The notes under the pieces are model-generated. The model had not been told where the DNA came from. It searched no databases and worked only from the letters and a program-made list of their open reading frames with translations. A program made the translations under genes and the position numbers. Positions 11,095-27,712 of a stretch of 64,000 nt of DNA are shown in pieces (position 1 is the first letter of the stretch; each line of letters opens with the position of its first letter). The stretch covers positions 41,647,414-41,711,413 of the forward strand of contig OY804585.1 of assembly GCA_963680875.1 (NCBI GenBank). Reading direction: 5' to 3'. The stretch comes from Bathymodiolus brooksi (taxonomy: Eukaryota; Mollusca; Bivalvia; Mytilida; Modiolidae).

Positions 11095-14000
11095 TATATA
11101 GTATCTGTGATAGATAAACTAGATAATAGATAAACTTGTTGTATTATATAGTATCTGTGATAGCTAGACTAGATAATAGATAAACCTGTTATATTATATA
11201 GTATCTGTGATAGATAAACTAGATAATAGATAAACTTGTTGTATTATATATTATCTGTGATAGATAAACTAGATAATAGATAAACCTGTTGTATTATATA
11301 GTATCTGTGATAGATAAATTGAATAATAGATAAACCTGTTGTATTATATAGTATCTGTGATAGATAAACTGAATAATAGATAAACTTGTTGTATTATATA
11401 GTATCTGTGATAGATAAACTAGATAATAGATAAACTTGTTATATTATATAGTATCTGTGATAGATAAACTAGATAATAGATAAACTTGTTATATTATATA
11501 TTGTTGTATTGTATAGTATCCGTGATAGGTAAACTAGATAATAGATAAACATGTTGTATTATATAGTATCCGTGATAGGTAAACTAGATAATAGATAAAC
11601 ATGTTGTATTATATAGTATCTGTGATAGATAAACTGAATAATAGATAAACTTGTTGTATTATATAGTATCTGTGATAGCTAGACCAGATAATAGATAAAG
11701 TTGTTGTATTATATAGTATCTGTGATAGATAAACTAGATAATAGATAAACTTGTTGTATTATATATTATCTGTGATAGATAAACTAGATAATAGATAACC
11801 TTGTTATATTATATATTGTTGTATTGTATAGTATCCGTGATAGGTAAACTAGATAATAGATAAACCTGTTGTATTATATAGTATCTGTGATAGATAAACT
11901 GAATAATAGATAAACTTGTTGTATTATATAGTATCTGTGATAGATAAACTAGATAATAGATAAACTTGTTGTATTATATAGTATCTGTGATAGATAAACT
12001 TGTCATATTATGTATTGTTGTATTGTACAGTATCTGTGATAGATAAACTGAATAATAGATAAACTTGTTGTATTATATAGTATCTGTGATAGATAAACTA
12101 GATAATAGATAAATTTGTTATATTATATAGTATCTGTGATAGATAAACTAGATAATAGATAAACTTGTTATATTATATATTGTTGTATTGTATAGTATTC
12201 GTGATAGGTAAACTAGATAATAGATAAACATGTTGTATTATATAGTATCTGTGATAGATAAACTGAATAATAGATAAACTTGTTGTATTATATAGTATGT
12301 GTGATAGCTAGACTAGATAATAGATAAAGTTGTTGTATTATATAGTATCTGTGATAGATAAACTAGATAATAGATAAACTTGTTGTATTATATATTATCT
12401 GTGATAGATAAACTAGATAATAGATAACCTTGTTATATTATATATTGTTGTATTGTATAGTATCCGTGATAGGTAAACTAGATAATAGATAAACCTGTTG
12501 TATTATATAGTATCTGTGATAGATAAACTGAATAATAGATAAACTTGTTGTATTATATAGTATCTGTGATAGATAAACTAGATAATAGATAAACTATTTG
12601 TATTATATAGTATCTGTGATAGATAAACTAGATAATAGATAAACCTGTTGTATTATATAGTATCTGTGATAGATAAACTTGTCATATTATGTATTGTTGT
12701 ATTGTATAGTATCTGTGATAGATAAACTAGATAATATATAAACTTGTTGTATTATATAGTATCTGTGATAGATAAACTAGATAATAGATAAACTTTTTGC
12801 ATTATATAGTATATGTGATAGATAAACTAGATAATATATAAAGTTGTTGTATTGTATAGTATCTGTGAAAGATAAACTAGATAATAGATAAACCTGCTGT
12901 ATCATATAGTATCTGTGATAGATAAACTAGATGATAGATAAACTTGTTGTATTATATAGTATCTGTGATAGATAAACTAGATAATAGATAAACTTGTTGT
13001 ACTATATAGTATCTGTGATAGATAAACTACATAATAGATAATCTTGTTGTATTATATAGTATCTGTGATAGATAAACTAGATAATAGATAAACTTGTTGT
13101 ATTATATAGTATCTGTGATAGATAAACTAGATAATAGATAAACTTGTTGTATTACATAGTATCTGTGATAGATAAACCTGTTATATTGTATAGTATCTGT
13201 GATAGATAAACTAGATAATAGATAAAGTTGTTGTATTGTATAGTATCTGTGATAGATAAACTAGATAATATATAAACTTGTTGTATTATATAGTATCTGT
13301 GATAGATAAACTAGATAATAGATAAACTTGTTATATTATATAGTATCTGTTATAGATAAACTAGATAATAGATAAACCTGTTGTTGTATTATATATTATC
13401 TGTGATAGATAAACTAGATAATAGATAAACTTGTTATATTATATATTGTTGTATTGTATAGTATCTGTGATAGATAAACTAAATAATAGATAAACCTGTT
13501 GTTGTATTATATATTATCTGTGATAGATAAACCAGATAATAGATAAACTTGTTATATTATATATTGTTGTATTGTATAGTATCCGTGATAGGTAAACTAG
13601 ATAATAGATAAACCTGTTGTATTATATAGTATCTGTGATAGATAAACTGAATAATAGATAAACTTGTTGTATTATATAGTATCTGTGATAGATAAACTAG
13701 ATAATAGATAAACCTGTTGTATTATATAGTATCTGTGATAGCTAGACTAGATAATAGATAAACCTGTTATATTATATAGTATCTGTGATAGATAAACTAG
13801 ATAATAGATAAACTTGTTATATTATATATTATTAGTGATAGATAAACTAGATAATAGATAAACCTGTTGTATTATATAGTATCTGTGATAGATAAACTGA
13901 ATAATAGATAAACCTGTTGTATTATATAGTATCTGTGATAGATAAACTGAATAATAGATAAACTTGTTGTATTATATAGTATCTGTGATAGATAAACTAG

Positions 14001-17000
14001 ATAATAGATAAACTTGTTATATTATATAGTATCTGTGATAGATAAACTAGATAATAGATAAACTTGTTATATTATATATTGTTGTATTGTATAGTATCCG
14101 TGATAGGTAAACTAGATAATAGATAAACATGTTGTATTATATAGTATCTGTGATAGATAAACTGAATAATAGATAAACTTGTTGTATTATATAGTATCTG
14201 TGATAGCTAGACTAGATAATAGATAAAGTTGTTGTATTATATAGTATCTGTGATAGATAAACTAGATAATAGATAAACTTGTTGTATTATATATTATCTG
14301 TGATAGATAAACTAGATAATAGATAACCTTGTTATATTATATATTGTTGTATTGTATAGTATCCGTGATAGGTAAACTAGATAATAGATAAACCTGTTGT
14401 ATTATATAGTATCTGTGATAGATAAACTGAATAATAGATAAACTATTTGTATTATATAGTATCTGTGATAGATAAACTAGATAATAGATAAACCTGTTGT
14501 ATTATATAGTATCTGTGATAGATAAACTTGTCATATTATGTATTGTTGTATTGTATAGTATCTGTGATAGATAAACTAGATAATATATAAACTTGTTGTA
14601 TTATATAGTATCTGTGATAGATAAACTAGATAATAGATAAACTTTTTGCATTATATAGTATATGTGATAGATAAACTAGATAATATATAAAGTTGTTGTA
14701 TTGTATAGTATCTGTGAAAGATAAACTAGATAATAGATAAACCTGCTGTATCATATAGTATCTGTGATAGATAAACTAGATGATAGATAAACTTGTTGTA
14801 TTATATAGTATCTGTGATAGATAAACTAGATAATAGATAAACTTGTTGTACTATATAGTATCTGTGATAGATAAACTACATAATAGATAATCTTGTTGTA
14901 TTATATAGTATCTGTGATAGATAAACTAGATAATAGATAAACTTGTTGTATTATATAGTATCTGTGATAGATAAACTAGATAATAGATAAACTTGTTGTA
15001 TTACATAGTATCTGTGATAGATAAACCTGTTATATTGTATAGTATCTGTGATAGATAAACTAGATAATAGATAAAGTTGTTGCATTGTATAGTATCTGTG
15101 ATAGATAAACTAGATAATATATAAACTTGTTGTATTATATAGTATCTGTGATAGATAAACTAGATAATAGATAAACTTGTTATATTATATAGTATCTGTT
15201 ATAGATAAACTAGATAATAGATAAACCTGTTGTTGTATTATATATTATCTGTGATAGATAAACTAGATAATAGATAAACTTGTTATATTATATATTGTTG
15301 TATTGTATAGTATCTGTGATAGATAAACTAAATAATAGATAAACCTGTTGTTGTATTATATATTATCTGTGATAGATAAACTAGATAATAGATAAACTTG
15401 TTATATTATTTATTGTTGTATTGTATAGTATCCGTGATAGGTAAACTAGATAATAGATAAACCTGTTGTATTATATAGTATCTGTGATAGATAAACTGAA
15501 TAATAGATAAACTTGTTGTATTATATAGTATCTGTGATAGATAAACTAGATAATAGATAAACCTGTTGTATTATATAGTATCTGTGATAGCTAGACTAGA
15601 TAATAGATAAACCTGTTATATTATATAGTATCTGTGATAGATAAACTAGATAATAGATAAACTTGTTATATTATATATTATTAGTGATAGATAAACTAGA
15701 TAATAGATAAACCTGTTGTATTATATAGTATCTGTGATAGATAAACTGAATAATAGATAAACCTGTTGTATTATATAGTATCTGTGATAGATAAACTGAA
15801 TAATAGATAAACTTGTTGTATTATATAGTATCTGTGATAGATAAACTAGATAATAGATAAACTTGTTATATTATATAGTATCTGTGATAGATAAACTAGA
15901 TAATAGATAAACTTGTTATATTATATATTGTTGTATTGTATAGTATCCGTGATAGGTAAACTAGATAATAGATAAACATGTTGTATTATATAGTATCTGT
16001 GATAGATAAACTGAATAATAGATAAACTTGTTGTATTATATAGTATCTGTGATAGCTAGACTAGATAATAGATAAAGTTGTTGTATTATATAGTATCTGT
16101 GATAGATAAACTAGATAATAGATAAACTTGTTGTATTATATATTATCTGTGATAGATAAACTAGATAATAGATAACCTTGTTATATTATATATTGTTGTA
16201 TTGTATAGTATCCGTGATAGGTAAACTAGATAATAGATAAACCTGTTGTATTATATAGTATCTGTGATAGATAAACTGAATAATAGATAAACTTGTTGTA
16301 TTATATAGTATCTGTGATAGATAAACTAGATAATAGATAAACTTGTTGTATTATATAGTATCTGTGATAGATAAACTTGTCATATTATGTATTGTTGTAT
16401 TGTATAGTATCTGTGATAGATAAACTAGATAATATATAAACTTGTTGTATTATATAGTATCTGTGATAGATAAACTAGATAATATATAAACTTGTTGTAT
16501 TATATAGTATATGTGATAGATAAACTAGATAATAGATAAAGTTGTTTTATTGTATAGTATCTGTGATAGATAAACTAGATAATAGATAAACCTGCTGTAT
16601 CATATAGTATCTGTGATAGATAAACTAGATAATAGATAAACTTGTTGTATTATATAGTATCTGTGATAGATAAACTAGATAATAGATAAACTTGTTGTAC
16701 TATATAGTATCTGTGATAGATAAACTAGATAATAGATAATCTTGTTGTATTATATAGTATCTGTGATAGATAAACTAGATAATAGATAAACTTGTTGTAT
16801 TATATAGTATCTGTAATAGCTAGACTAGATAATAGATAAAATTGTTGTATTATATAGTATCTGTGATAGATATACTAGATAATAGATAAACTTGTTGTAT
16901 TATATATTATCTGTGATAGATAAACTAGATAATAGATAACCTTGTTATATTATATATTGTTGTATTGTATAGTATCCGTGATAGGTAAACTAGATAATAG

Positions 17001-19403
17001 ATAAACCTGTTGTATTATATAGTATCTGTGATAGATAAACTGAATAATAGATAAACTTGTTGTATTATATAGTATCTGTGATAGATAAACTAGATAATAG
17101 ATTAATTTGTTATATTATATAGTATCTGTGATAGATAAACTAGATAATAGATAAACTTGTTATATTATATATTGTTGTATTGTATAGTATCCGTGATAGG
17201 TAAACTAGATAATAGATAAACATGTTGTATTATATAGTATCTGTGATAGATAAACTGAATAATAGATAAACTTGTTGTATTATATAGTATCTGTGATAGC
17301 TAGACTAGATAATAGATAAAGTTGTTGTATTATATAGTATCTGTGATAGATAAACTAGATAATAGATAAACTTGTTGTATTATATATTATCTGTGATAGA
17401 TAAACTAGATAATAGATAACCTTGTTATATTATATATTGTTGTATTGTATAGTATCCGTGATAGGTAAACTAGATAATAGATAAACCTGTTGTATTATAT
17501 AGTATCTGTGATAGATAAACTGAATAATAGATAAACTTGTTGTATTATATAGTATCTGTGATAGATAAACTAGATAATAGATAAACTTGTTGTATTATAT
17601 AGTATCTGTGATAGATAAACTAGATAATAGATAAACTTGTTGTATTATATATTATCTGTGATAGATAAACTAGATAATAGATAACCTTGTTATATTATAT
17701 ATTGTTGTATTGTATAGTATCCGTGATAGGTAAACTAGATAATAGATAAACCTGTTGTATTATATAGTATCTGTGATAGATAAACTGAATAATAGATAAA
17801 CTTGTTGTATTATATAGTATCTGTGATAGATAAACTAGATAATAGATAAACTTGTTGTATTATATAGTATCTGTGATAGATAAACTTGGCATATTATGTA
17901 TTGTTGTATTGTATAGTATCTGTGATAGATAAACTAGATAATATATAAACTTGTTGTATTATATAGTATCTGTGATAGATAAACTAGATAATAGATAAAC
18001 TTGTTGTATTATATAGTATATGTGATAGATAAACTAGATAATAGATAAAGTTGTTTTATTGTATAGTATCTGTGATAGATAAACTAGATAATAGATAAAC
18101 CTGCTGTATCATATAGTATCTGTGATAGATAAACTAGATAATAGATAAACTTGTTGTATTATATAGTATCTGTGATAGATAAACTAGATAATAGATAAAC
18201 TTGTTGTACTATATAGTATCTGTGATAGATAAACTAGATAATAGATAATCTTGTTGTATTATATAGTATCTGTGATAGATAAACTAGATAATAGATAAAC
18301 TTGTTGTATTATATAGTATCTGTAATAGCTAGACTAGATAATAGATAAAATTGTTGTATTATATAGTATCTGTGATAGATATACTAGATAATAGATAAAC
18401 TTGTTGTATTATATATTATCTGTGATAGATAAACTAGATAATAGATAACCTTGTTATATTATATATTGTTGTATTGTATAGTATCCGTGATAGGTAAACT
18501 AGATAATAGATAAACCTGTTGTATTATATAGTATCTGTGATAGATAAACTGAATAATAGATAAACTTGTTGTATTATATAGTATCTGTGATAGATAAACT
18601 AGATAATAGATAAATTTGTTATATTATATAGTATCTGTGATAGATAAACTAGATAATAGATAAACTTGTTATATTATATATTGTTGTATTGTATAGTATC
18701 CGTGATAGGTAAACTAGATAATAGATAAACATGTTGTATTATATAGTATCTGTGATAGATAAACTGAATAATAGATAAACTTGTTGTATTATATAGTATC
18801 TGTGATAGCTAGACTAGATAATAGATAAAGTTGTTGTATTATATAGTATCTGTGATAGATAAACTAGATAATAGATAAACTTGTTGTATTATATATTATC
18901 TGTGATAGATAAACTAGATAATAGATAACCTTGTTATATTATATATTGTTGTATTGTATAGTATCCGTGATAGGTAAACTAGATAATAGATAAACCTGTT
19001 GTATTATATAGTATCTGTGATAGATAAACTGAATAATAGATAAACTTGTTGTATTATATAGTATCTGTGATAGATAAACTAGATAATAGATAAACTTGTT
19101 GTATTATATAGTATCTGTGATAGATAAACTAGATAATAGATAAACTTGTTGTATTATATAGTATCTGTGATAGATAAACTTGTCATATTATGGATTGTTG
19201 TATTGTATAGTATCTGTGATAGATAAACTAGATAATATATAAACTTGTTGTATTATATAGTATCTGTGATAGATAAACTAGATAATAGATAAACTGTTTG
19301 CATTATATAGTATATGTGATAGATAAACTAGATAATAGATAAAGTTGTTGTATTGTATAGTATCTGTGATAGATAAACTAGATAATAGATAAACCTGCTG
19401 TAT
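11095..19403. repeat. 8,309-bp higher-order repeat unit, copy A
   Basis: Anchors at 11,997, 12,676, 14,525, 16,374, 17,883 and 19,177 (spacings 679, 1849, 1849, 1509, 1294) recur at exactly +8,309. Private variants are shared, such as AACCAGATAATAG (13,531 and 21,840) and TTGTACAGTATC (~12,028 and ~20,337). Four single-base differences that I noticed: 11,174 T versus A at 19,483; 11,319 T versus C at 19,628; 12,882 T versus A at 21,191; 17,889 G versus T at 26,198. Identity is therefore very high, implying recent amplification or an assembly duplication. Confidence 0.9.
12590..16484. repeat. Inner 1,849-bp tandem duplication within the 8,309-bp unit
   Basis: Anchors 12,676, 14,525 and 16,374 are 1,849 bp apart. 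The rare units ACTATTTG (12,59x and 14,44x), ACTTTTTGCATTAT (12,79x and 14,64x), CTGTGAAAGATAAAC (12,86x and 14,71x) and AGATGATAG (12,93x and 14,78x) recur at this spacing. The match stops near 16,484, where the ACTTTTTGC unit is missing. The same pair occurs in copy B at about 20,899-24,793. A single 1,849-bp version lies at 40,177-42,026 and at 60,355-62,204. Confidence 0.87.
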
Positions 19404-22400
19404 CATATAGTATCTGTGATAGATAAACTAGATAATAGATAAACTTGTTGTATTATATAGTATCTGTGATAGCTAGACTAGAAAATAGATAAACCTGTTA
19501 TATTATATAGTATCTGTGATAGATAAACTAGATAATAGATAAACTTGTTGTATTATATATTATCTGTGATAGATAAACTAGATAATAGATAAACCTGTTG
19601 TATTATATAGTATCTGTGATAGATAAACTGAATAATAGATAAACCTGTTGTATTATATAGTATCTGTGATAGATAAACTGAATAATAGATAAACTTGTTG
19701 TATTATATAGTATCTGTGATAGATAAACTAGATAATAGATAAACTTGTTATATTATATAGTATCTGTGATAGATAAACTAGATAATAGATAAACTTGTTA
19801 TATTATATATTGTTGTATTGTATAGTATCCGTGATAGGTAAACTAGATAATAGATAAACATGTTGTATTATATAGTATCCGTGATAGGTAAACTAGATAA
19901 TAGATAAACATGTTGTATTATATAGTATCTGTGATAGATAAACTGAATAATAGATAAACTTGTTGTATTATATAGTATCTGTGATAGCTAGACCAGATAA
20001 TAGATAAAGTTGTTGTATTATATAGTATCTGTGATAGATAAACTAGATAATAGATAAACTTGTTGTATTATATATTATCTGTGATAGATAAACTAGATAA
20101 TAGATAACCTTGTTATATTATATATTGTTGTATTGTATAGTATCCGTGATAGGTAAACTAGATAATAGATAAACCTGTTGTATTATATAGTATCTGTGAT
20201 AGATAAACTGAATAATAGATAAACTTGTTGTATTATATAGTATCTGTGATAGATAAACTAGATAATAGATAAACTTGTTGTATTATATAGTATCTGTGAT
20301 AGATAAACTTGTCATATTATGTATTGTTGTATTGTACAGTATCTGTGATAGATAAACTGAATAATAGATAAACTTGTTGTATTATATAGTATCTGTGATA
20401 GATAAACTAGATAATAGATAAATTTGTTATATTATATAGTATCTGTGATAGATAAACTAGATAATAGATAAACTTGTTATATTATATATTGTTGTATTGT
20501 ATAGTATCCGTGATAGGTAAACTAGATAATAGATAAACATGTTGTATTATATAGTATCTGTGATAGATAAACTGAATAATAGATAAACTTGTTGTATTAT
20601 ATAGTATGTGTGATAGCTAGACTAGATAATAGATAAAGTTGTTGTATTATATAGTATCTGTGATAGATAAACTAGATAATAGATAAACTTGTTGTATTAT
20701 ATATTATCTGTGATAGATAAACTAGATAATAGATAACCTTGTTATATTATATATTGTTGTATTGTATAGTATCCGTGATAGGTAAACTAGATAATAGATA
20801 AACCTGTTGTATTATATAGTATCTGTGATAGATAAACTGAATAATAGATAAACTTGTTGTATTATATAGTATCTGTGATAGATAAACTAGATAATAGATA
20901 AACTATTTGTATTATATAGTATCTGTGATAGATAAACTAGATAATAGATAAACCTGTTGTATTATATAGTATCTGTGATAGATAAACTTGTCATATTATG
21001 TATTGTTGTATTGTATAGTATCTGTGATAGATAAACTAGATAATATATAAACTTGTTGTATTATATAGTATCTGTGATAGATAAACTAGATAATAGATAA
21101 ACTTTTTGCATTATATAGTATATGTGATAGATAAACTAGATAATATATAAAGTTGTTGTATTGTATAGTATCTGTGAAAGATAAACTAGAAAATAGATAA
21201 ACCTGCTGTATCATATAGTATCTGTGATAGATAAACTAGATGATAGATAAACTTGTTGTATTATATAGTATCTGTGATAGATAAACTAGATAATAGATAA
21301 ACTTGTTGTACTATATAGTATCTGTGATAGATAAACTACATAATAGATAATCTTGTTGTATTATATAGTATCTGTGATAGATAAACTAGATAATAGATAA
21401 ACTTGTTGTATTATATAGTATCTGTGATAGATAAACTAGATAATAGATAAACTTGTTGTATTACATAGTATCTGTGATAGATAAACCTGTTATATTGTAT
21501 AGTATCTGTGATAGATAAACTAGATAATAGATAAAGTTGTTGTATTGTATAGTATCTGTGATAGATAAACTAGATAATATATAAACTTGTTGTATTATAT
21601 AGTATCTGTGATAGATAAACTAGATAATAGATAAACTTGTTATATTATATAGTATCTGTTATAGATAAACTAGATAATAGATAAACCTGTTGTTGTATTA
21701 TATATTATCTGTGATAGATAAACTAGATAATAGATAAACTTGTTATATTATATATTGTTGTATTGTATAGTATCTGTGATAGATAAACTAAATAATAGAT
21801 AAACCTGTTGTTGTATTATATATTATCTGTGATAGATAAACCAGATAATAGATAAACTTGTTATATTATATATTGTTGTATTGTATAGTATCCGTGATAG
21901 GTAAACTAGATAATAGATAAACCTGTTGTATTATATAGTATCTGTGATAGATAAACTGAATAATAGATAAACTTGTTGTATTATATAGTATCTGTGATAG
22001 ATAAACTAGATAATAGATAAACCTGTTGTATTATATAGTATCTGTGATAGCTAGACTAGATAATAGATAAACCTGTTATATTATATAGTATCTGTGATAG
22101 ATAAACTAGATAATAGATAAACTTGTTATATTATATATTATTAGTGATAGATAAACTAGATAATAGATAAACCTGTTGTATTATATAGTATCTGTGATAG
22201 ATAAACTGAATAATAGATAAACCTGTTGTATTATATAGTATCTGTGATAGATAAACTGAATAATAGATAAACTTGTTGTATTATATAGTATCTGTGATAG
22301 ATAAACTAGATAATAGATAAACTTGTTATATTATATAGTATCTGTGATAGATAAACTAGATAATAGATAAACTTGTTATATTATATATTGTTGTATTGTA

Positions 22401-25400
22401 TAGTATCCGTGATAGGTAAACTAGATAATAGATAAACATGTTGTATTATATAGTATCTGTGATAGATAAACTGAATAATAGATAAACTTGTTGTATTATA
22501 TAGTATCTGTGATAGCTAGACTAGATAATAGATAAAGTTGTTGTATTATATAGTATCTGTGATAGATAAACTAGATAATAGATAAACTTGTTGTATTATA
22601 TATTATCTGTGATAGATAAACTAGATAATAGATAACCTTGTTATATTATATATTGTTGTATTGTATAGTATCCGTGATAGGTAAACTAGATAATAGATAA
22701 ACCTGTTGTATTATATAGTATCTGTGATAGATAAACTGAATAATAGATAAACTATTTGTATTATATAGTATCTGTGATAGATAAACTAGATAATAGATAA
22801 ACCTGTTGTATTATATAGTATCTGTGATAGATAAACTTGTCATATTATGTATTGTTGTATTGTATAGTATCTGTGATAGATAAACTAGATAATATATAAA
22901 CTTGTTGTATTATATAGTATCTGTGATAGATAAACTAGATAATAGATAAACTTTTTGCATTATATAGTATATGTGATAGATAAACTAGATAATATATAAA
23001 GTTGTTGTATTGTATAGTATCTGTGAAAGATAAACTAGATAATAGATAAACCTGCTGTATCATATAGTATCTGTGATAGATAAACTAGATGATAGATAAA
23101 CTTGTTGTATTATATAGTATCTGTGATAGATAAACTAGATAATAGATAAACTTGTTGTACTATATAGTATCTGTGATAGATAAACTACATAATAGATAAT
23201 CTTGTTGTATTATATAGTATCTGTGATAGATAAACTAGATAATAGATAAACTTGTTGTATTATATAGTATCTGTGATAGATAAACTAGATAATAGATAAA
23301 CTTGTTGTATTACATAGTATCTGTGATAGATAAACCTGTTATATTGTATAGTATCTGTGATAGATAAACTAGATAATAGATAAAGTTGTTGCATTGTATA
23401 GTATCTGTGATAGATAAACTAGATAATATATAAACTTGTTGTATTATATAGTATCTGTGATAGATAAACTAGATAATAGATAAACTTGTTATATTATATA
23501 GTATCTGTTATAGATAAACTAGATAATAGATAAACCTGTTGTTGTATTATATATTATCTGTGATAGATAAACTAGATAATAGATAAACTTGTTATATTAT
23601 ATATTGTTGTATTGTATAGTATCTGTGATAGATAAACTAAATAATAGATAAACCTGTTGTTGTATTATATATTATCTGTGATAGATAAACTAGATAATAG
23701 ATAAACTTGTTATATTATTTATTGTTGTATTGTATAGTATCCGTGATAGGTAAACTAGATAATAGATAAACCTGTTGTATTATATAGTATCTGTGATAGA
23801 TAAACTGAATAATAGATAAACTTGTTGTATTATATAGTATCTGTGATAGATAAACTAGATAATAGATAAACCTGTTGTATTATATAGTATCTGTGATAGC
23901 TAGACTAGATAATAGATAAACCTGTTATATTATATAGTATCTGTGATAGATAAACTAGATAATAGATAAACTTGTTATATTATATATTATTAGTGATAGA
24001 TAAACTAGATAATAGATAAACCTGTTGTATTATATAGTATCTGTGATAGATAAACTGAATAATAGATAAACCTGTTGTATTATATAGTATCTGTGATAGA
24101 TAAACTGAATAATAGATAAACTTGTTGTATTATATAGTATCTGTGATAGATAAACTAGATAATAGATAAACTTGTTATATTATATAGTATCTGTGATAGA
24201 TAAACTAGATAATAGATAAACTTGTTATATTATATATTGTTGTATTGTATAGTATCCGTGATAGGTAAACTAGATAATAGATAAACATGTTGTATTATAT
24301 AGTATCTGTGATAGATAAACTGAATAATAGATAAACTTGTTGTATTATATAGTATCTGTGATAGCTAGACTAGATAATAGATAAAGTTGTTGTATTATAT
24401 AGTATCTGTGATAGATAAACTAGATAATAGATAAACTTGTTGTATTATATATTATCTGTGATAGATAAACTAGATAATAGATAACCTTGTTATATTATAT
24501 ATTGTTGTATTGTATAGTATCCGTGATAGGTAAACTAGATAATAGATAAACCTGTTGTATTATATAGTATCTGTGATAGATAAACTGAATAATAGATAAA
24601 CTTGTTGTATTATATAGTATCTGTGATAGATAAACTAGATAATAGATAAACTTGTTGTATTATATAGTATCTGTGATAGATAAACTTGTCATATTATGTA
24701 TTGTTGTATTGTATAGTATCTGTGATAGATAAACTAGATAATATATAAACTTGTTGTATTATATAGTATCTGTGATAGATAAACTAGATAATATATAAAC
24801 TTGTTGTATTATATAGTATATGTGATAGATAAACTAGATAATAGATAAAGTTGTTTTATTGTATAGTATCTGTGATAGATAAACTAGATAATAGATAAAC
24901 CTGCTGTATCATATAGTATCTGTGATAGATAAACTAGATAATAGATAAACTTGTTGTATTATATAGTATCTGTGATAGATAAACTAGATAATAGATAAAC
25001 TTGTTGTACTATATAGTATCTGTGATAGATAAACTAGATAATAGATAATCTTGTTGTATTATATAGTATCTGTGATAGATAAACTAGATAATAGATAAAC
25101 TTGTTGTATTATATAGTATCTGTAATAGCTAGACTAGATAATAGATAAAATTGTTGTATTATATAGTATCTGTGATAGATATACTAGATAATAGATAAAC
25201 TTGTTGTATTATATATTATCTGTGATAGATAAACTAGATAATAGATAACCTTGTTATATTATATATTGTTGTATTGTATAGTATCCGTGATAGGTAAACT
25301 AGATAATAGATAAACCTGTTGTATTATATAGTATCTGTGATAGATAAACTGAATAATAGATAAACTTGTTGTATTATATAGTATCTGTGATAGATAAACT

Positions 25401-27712
25401 AGATAATAGATTAATTTGTTATATTATATAGTATCTGTGATAGATAAACTAGATAATAGATAAACTTGTTATATTATATATTGTTGTATTGTATAGTATC
25501 CGTGATAGGTAAACTAGATAATAGATAAACATGTTGTATTATATAGTATCTGTGATAGATAAACTGAATAATAGATAAACTTGTTGTATTATATAGTATC
25601 TGTGATAGCTAGACTAGATAATAGATAAAGTTGTTGTATTATATAGTATCTGTGATAGATAAACTAGATAATAGATAAACTTGTTGTATTATATATTATC
25701 TGTGATAGATAAACTAGATAATAGATAACCTTGTTATATTATATATTGTTGTATTGTATAGTATCCGTGATAGGTAAACTAGATAATAGATAAACCTGTT
25801 GTATTATATAGTATCTGTGATAGATAAACTGAATAATAGATAAACTTGTTGTATTATATAGTATCTGTGATAGATAAACTAGATAATAGATAAACTTGTT
25901 GTATTATATAGTATCTGTGATAGATAAACTAGATAATAGATAAACTTGTTGTATTATATATTATCTGTGATAGATAAACTAGATAATAGATAACCTTGTT
26001 ATATTATATATTGTTGTATTGTATAGTATCCGTGATAGGTAAACTAGATAATAGATAAACCTGTTGTATTATATAGTATCTGTGATAGATAAACTGAATA
26101 ATAGATAAACTTGTTGTATTATATAGTATCTGTGATAGATAAACTAGATAATAGATAAACTTGTTGTATTATATAGTATCTGTGATAGATAAACTTGTCA
26201 TATTATGTATTGTTGTATTGTATAGTATCTGTGATAGATAAACTAGATAATATATAAACTTGTTGTATTATATAGTATCTGTGATAGATAAACTAGATAA
26301 TAGATAAACTTGTTGTATTATATAGTATATGTGATAGATAAACTAGATAATAGATAAAGTTGTTTTATTGTATAGTATCTGTGATAGATAAACTAGATAA
26401 TAGATAAACCTGCTGTATCATATAGTATCTGTGATAGATAAACTAGATAATAGATAAACTTGTTGTATTATATAGTATCTGTGATAGATAAACTAGATAA
26501 TAGATAAACTTGTTGTACTATATAGTATCTGTGATAGATAAACTAGATAATAGATAATCTTGTTGTATTATATAGTATCTGTGATAGATAAACTAGATAA
26601 TAGATAAACTTGTTGTATTATATAGTATCTGTAATAGCTAGACTAGATAATAGATAAAATTGTTGTATTATATAGTATCTGTGATAGATATACTAGATAA
26701 TAGATAAACTTGTTGTATTATATATTATCTGTGATAGATAAACTAGATAATAGATAACCTTGTTATATTATATATTGTTGTATTGTATAGTATCCGTGAT
26801 AGGTAAACTAGATAATAGATAAACCTGTTGTATTATATAGTATCTGTGATAGATAAACTGAATAATAGATAAACTTGTTGTATTATATAGTATCTGTGAT
26901 AGATAAACTAGATAATAGATAAATTTGTTATATTATATAGTATCTGTGATAGATAAACTAGATAATAGATAAACTTGTTATATTATATATTGTTGTATTG
27001 TATAGTATCCGTGATAGGTAAACTAGATAATAGATAAACATGTTGTATTATATAGTATCTGTGATAGATAAACTGAATAATAGATAAACTTGTTGTATTA
27101 TATAGTATCTGTGATAGCTAGACTAGATAATAGATAAAGTTGTTGTATTATATAGTATCTGTGATAGATAAACTAGATAATAGATAAACTTGTTGTATTA
27201 TATATTATCTGTGATAGATAAACTAGATAATAGATAACCTTGTTATATTATATATTGTTGTATTGTATAGTATCCGTGATAGGTAAACTAGATAATAGAT
27301 AAACCTGTTGTATTATATAGTATCTGTGATAGATAAACTGAATAATAGATAAACTTGTTGTATTATATAGTATCTGTGATAGATAAACTAGATAATAGAT
27401 AAACTTGTTGTATTATATAGTATCTGTGATAGATAAACTAGATAATAGATAAACTTGTTGTATTATATAGTATCTGTGATAGATAAACTTGTCATATTAT
27501 GGATTGTTGTATTGTATAGTATCTGTGATAGATAAACTAGATAATATATAAACTTGTTGTATTATATAGTATCTGTGATAGATAAACTAGATAATAGATA
27601 AACTGTTTGCATTATATAGTATATGTGATAGATAAACTAGATAATAGATAAAGTTGTTGTATTGTATAGTATCTGTGATAGATAAACTAGATAATAGATA
27701 AACCTGCTGTAT
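19404..27712. repeat. 8,309-bp higher-order repeat unit, copy B
   Basis: Anchors 20,306, 20,985, 22,834, 24,683, 26,192 and 27,486 sit exactly 8,309 bp after those of copy A. The unit holds the modules 679, 1849, 1849, 1509, 1294 and 1129 (the last measured 19,177 to 20,306 across the junction). No sequence other than satellite is seen. Confidence 0.9.
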
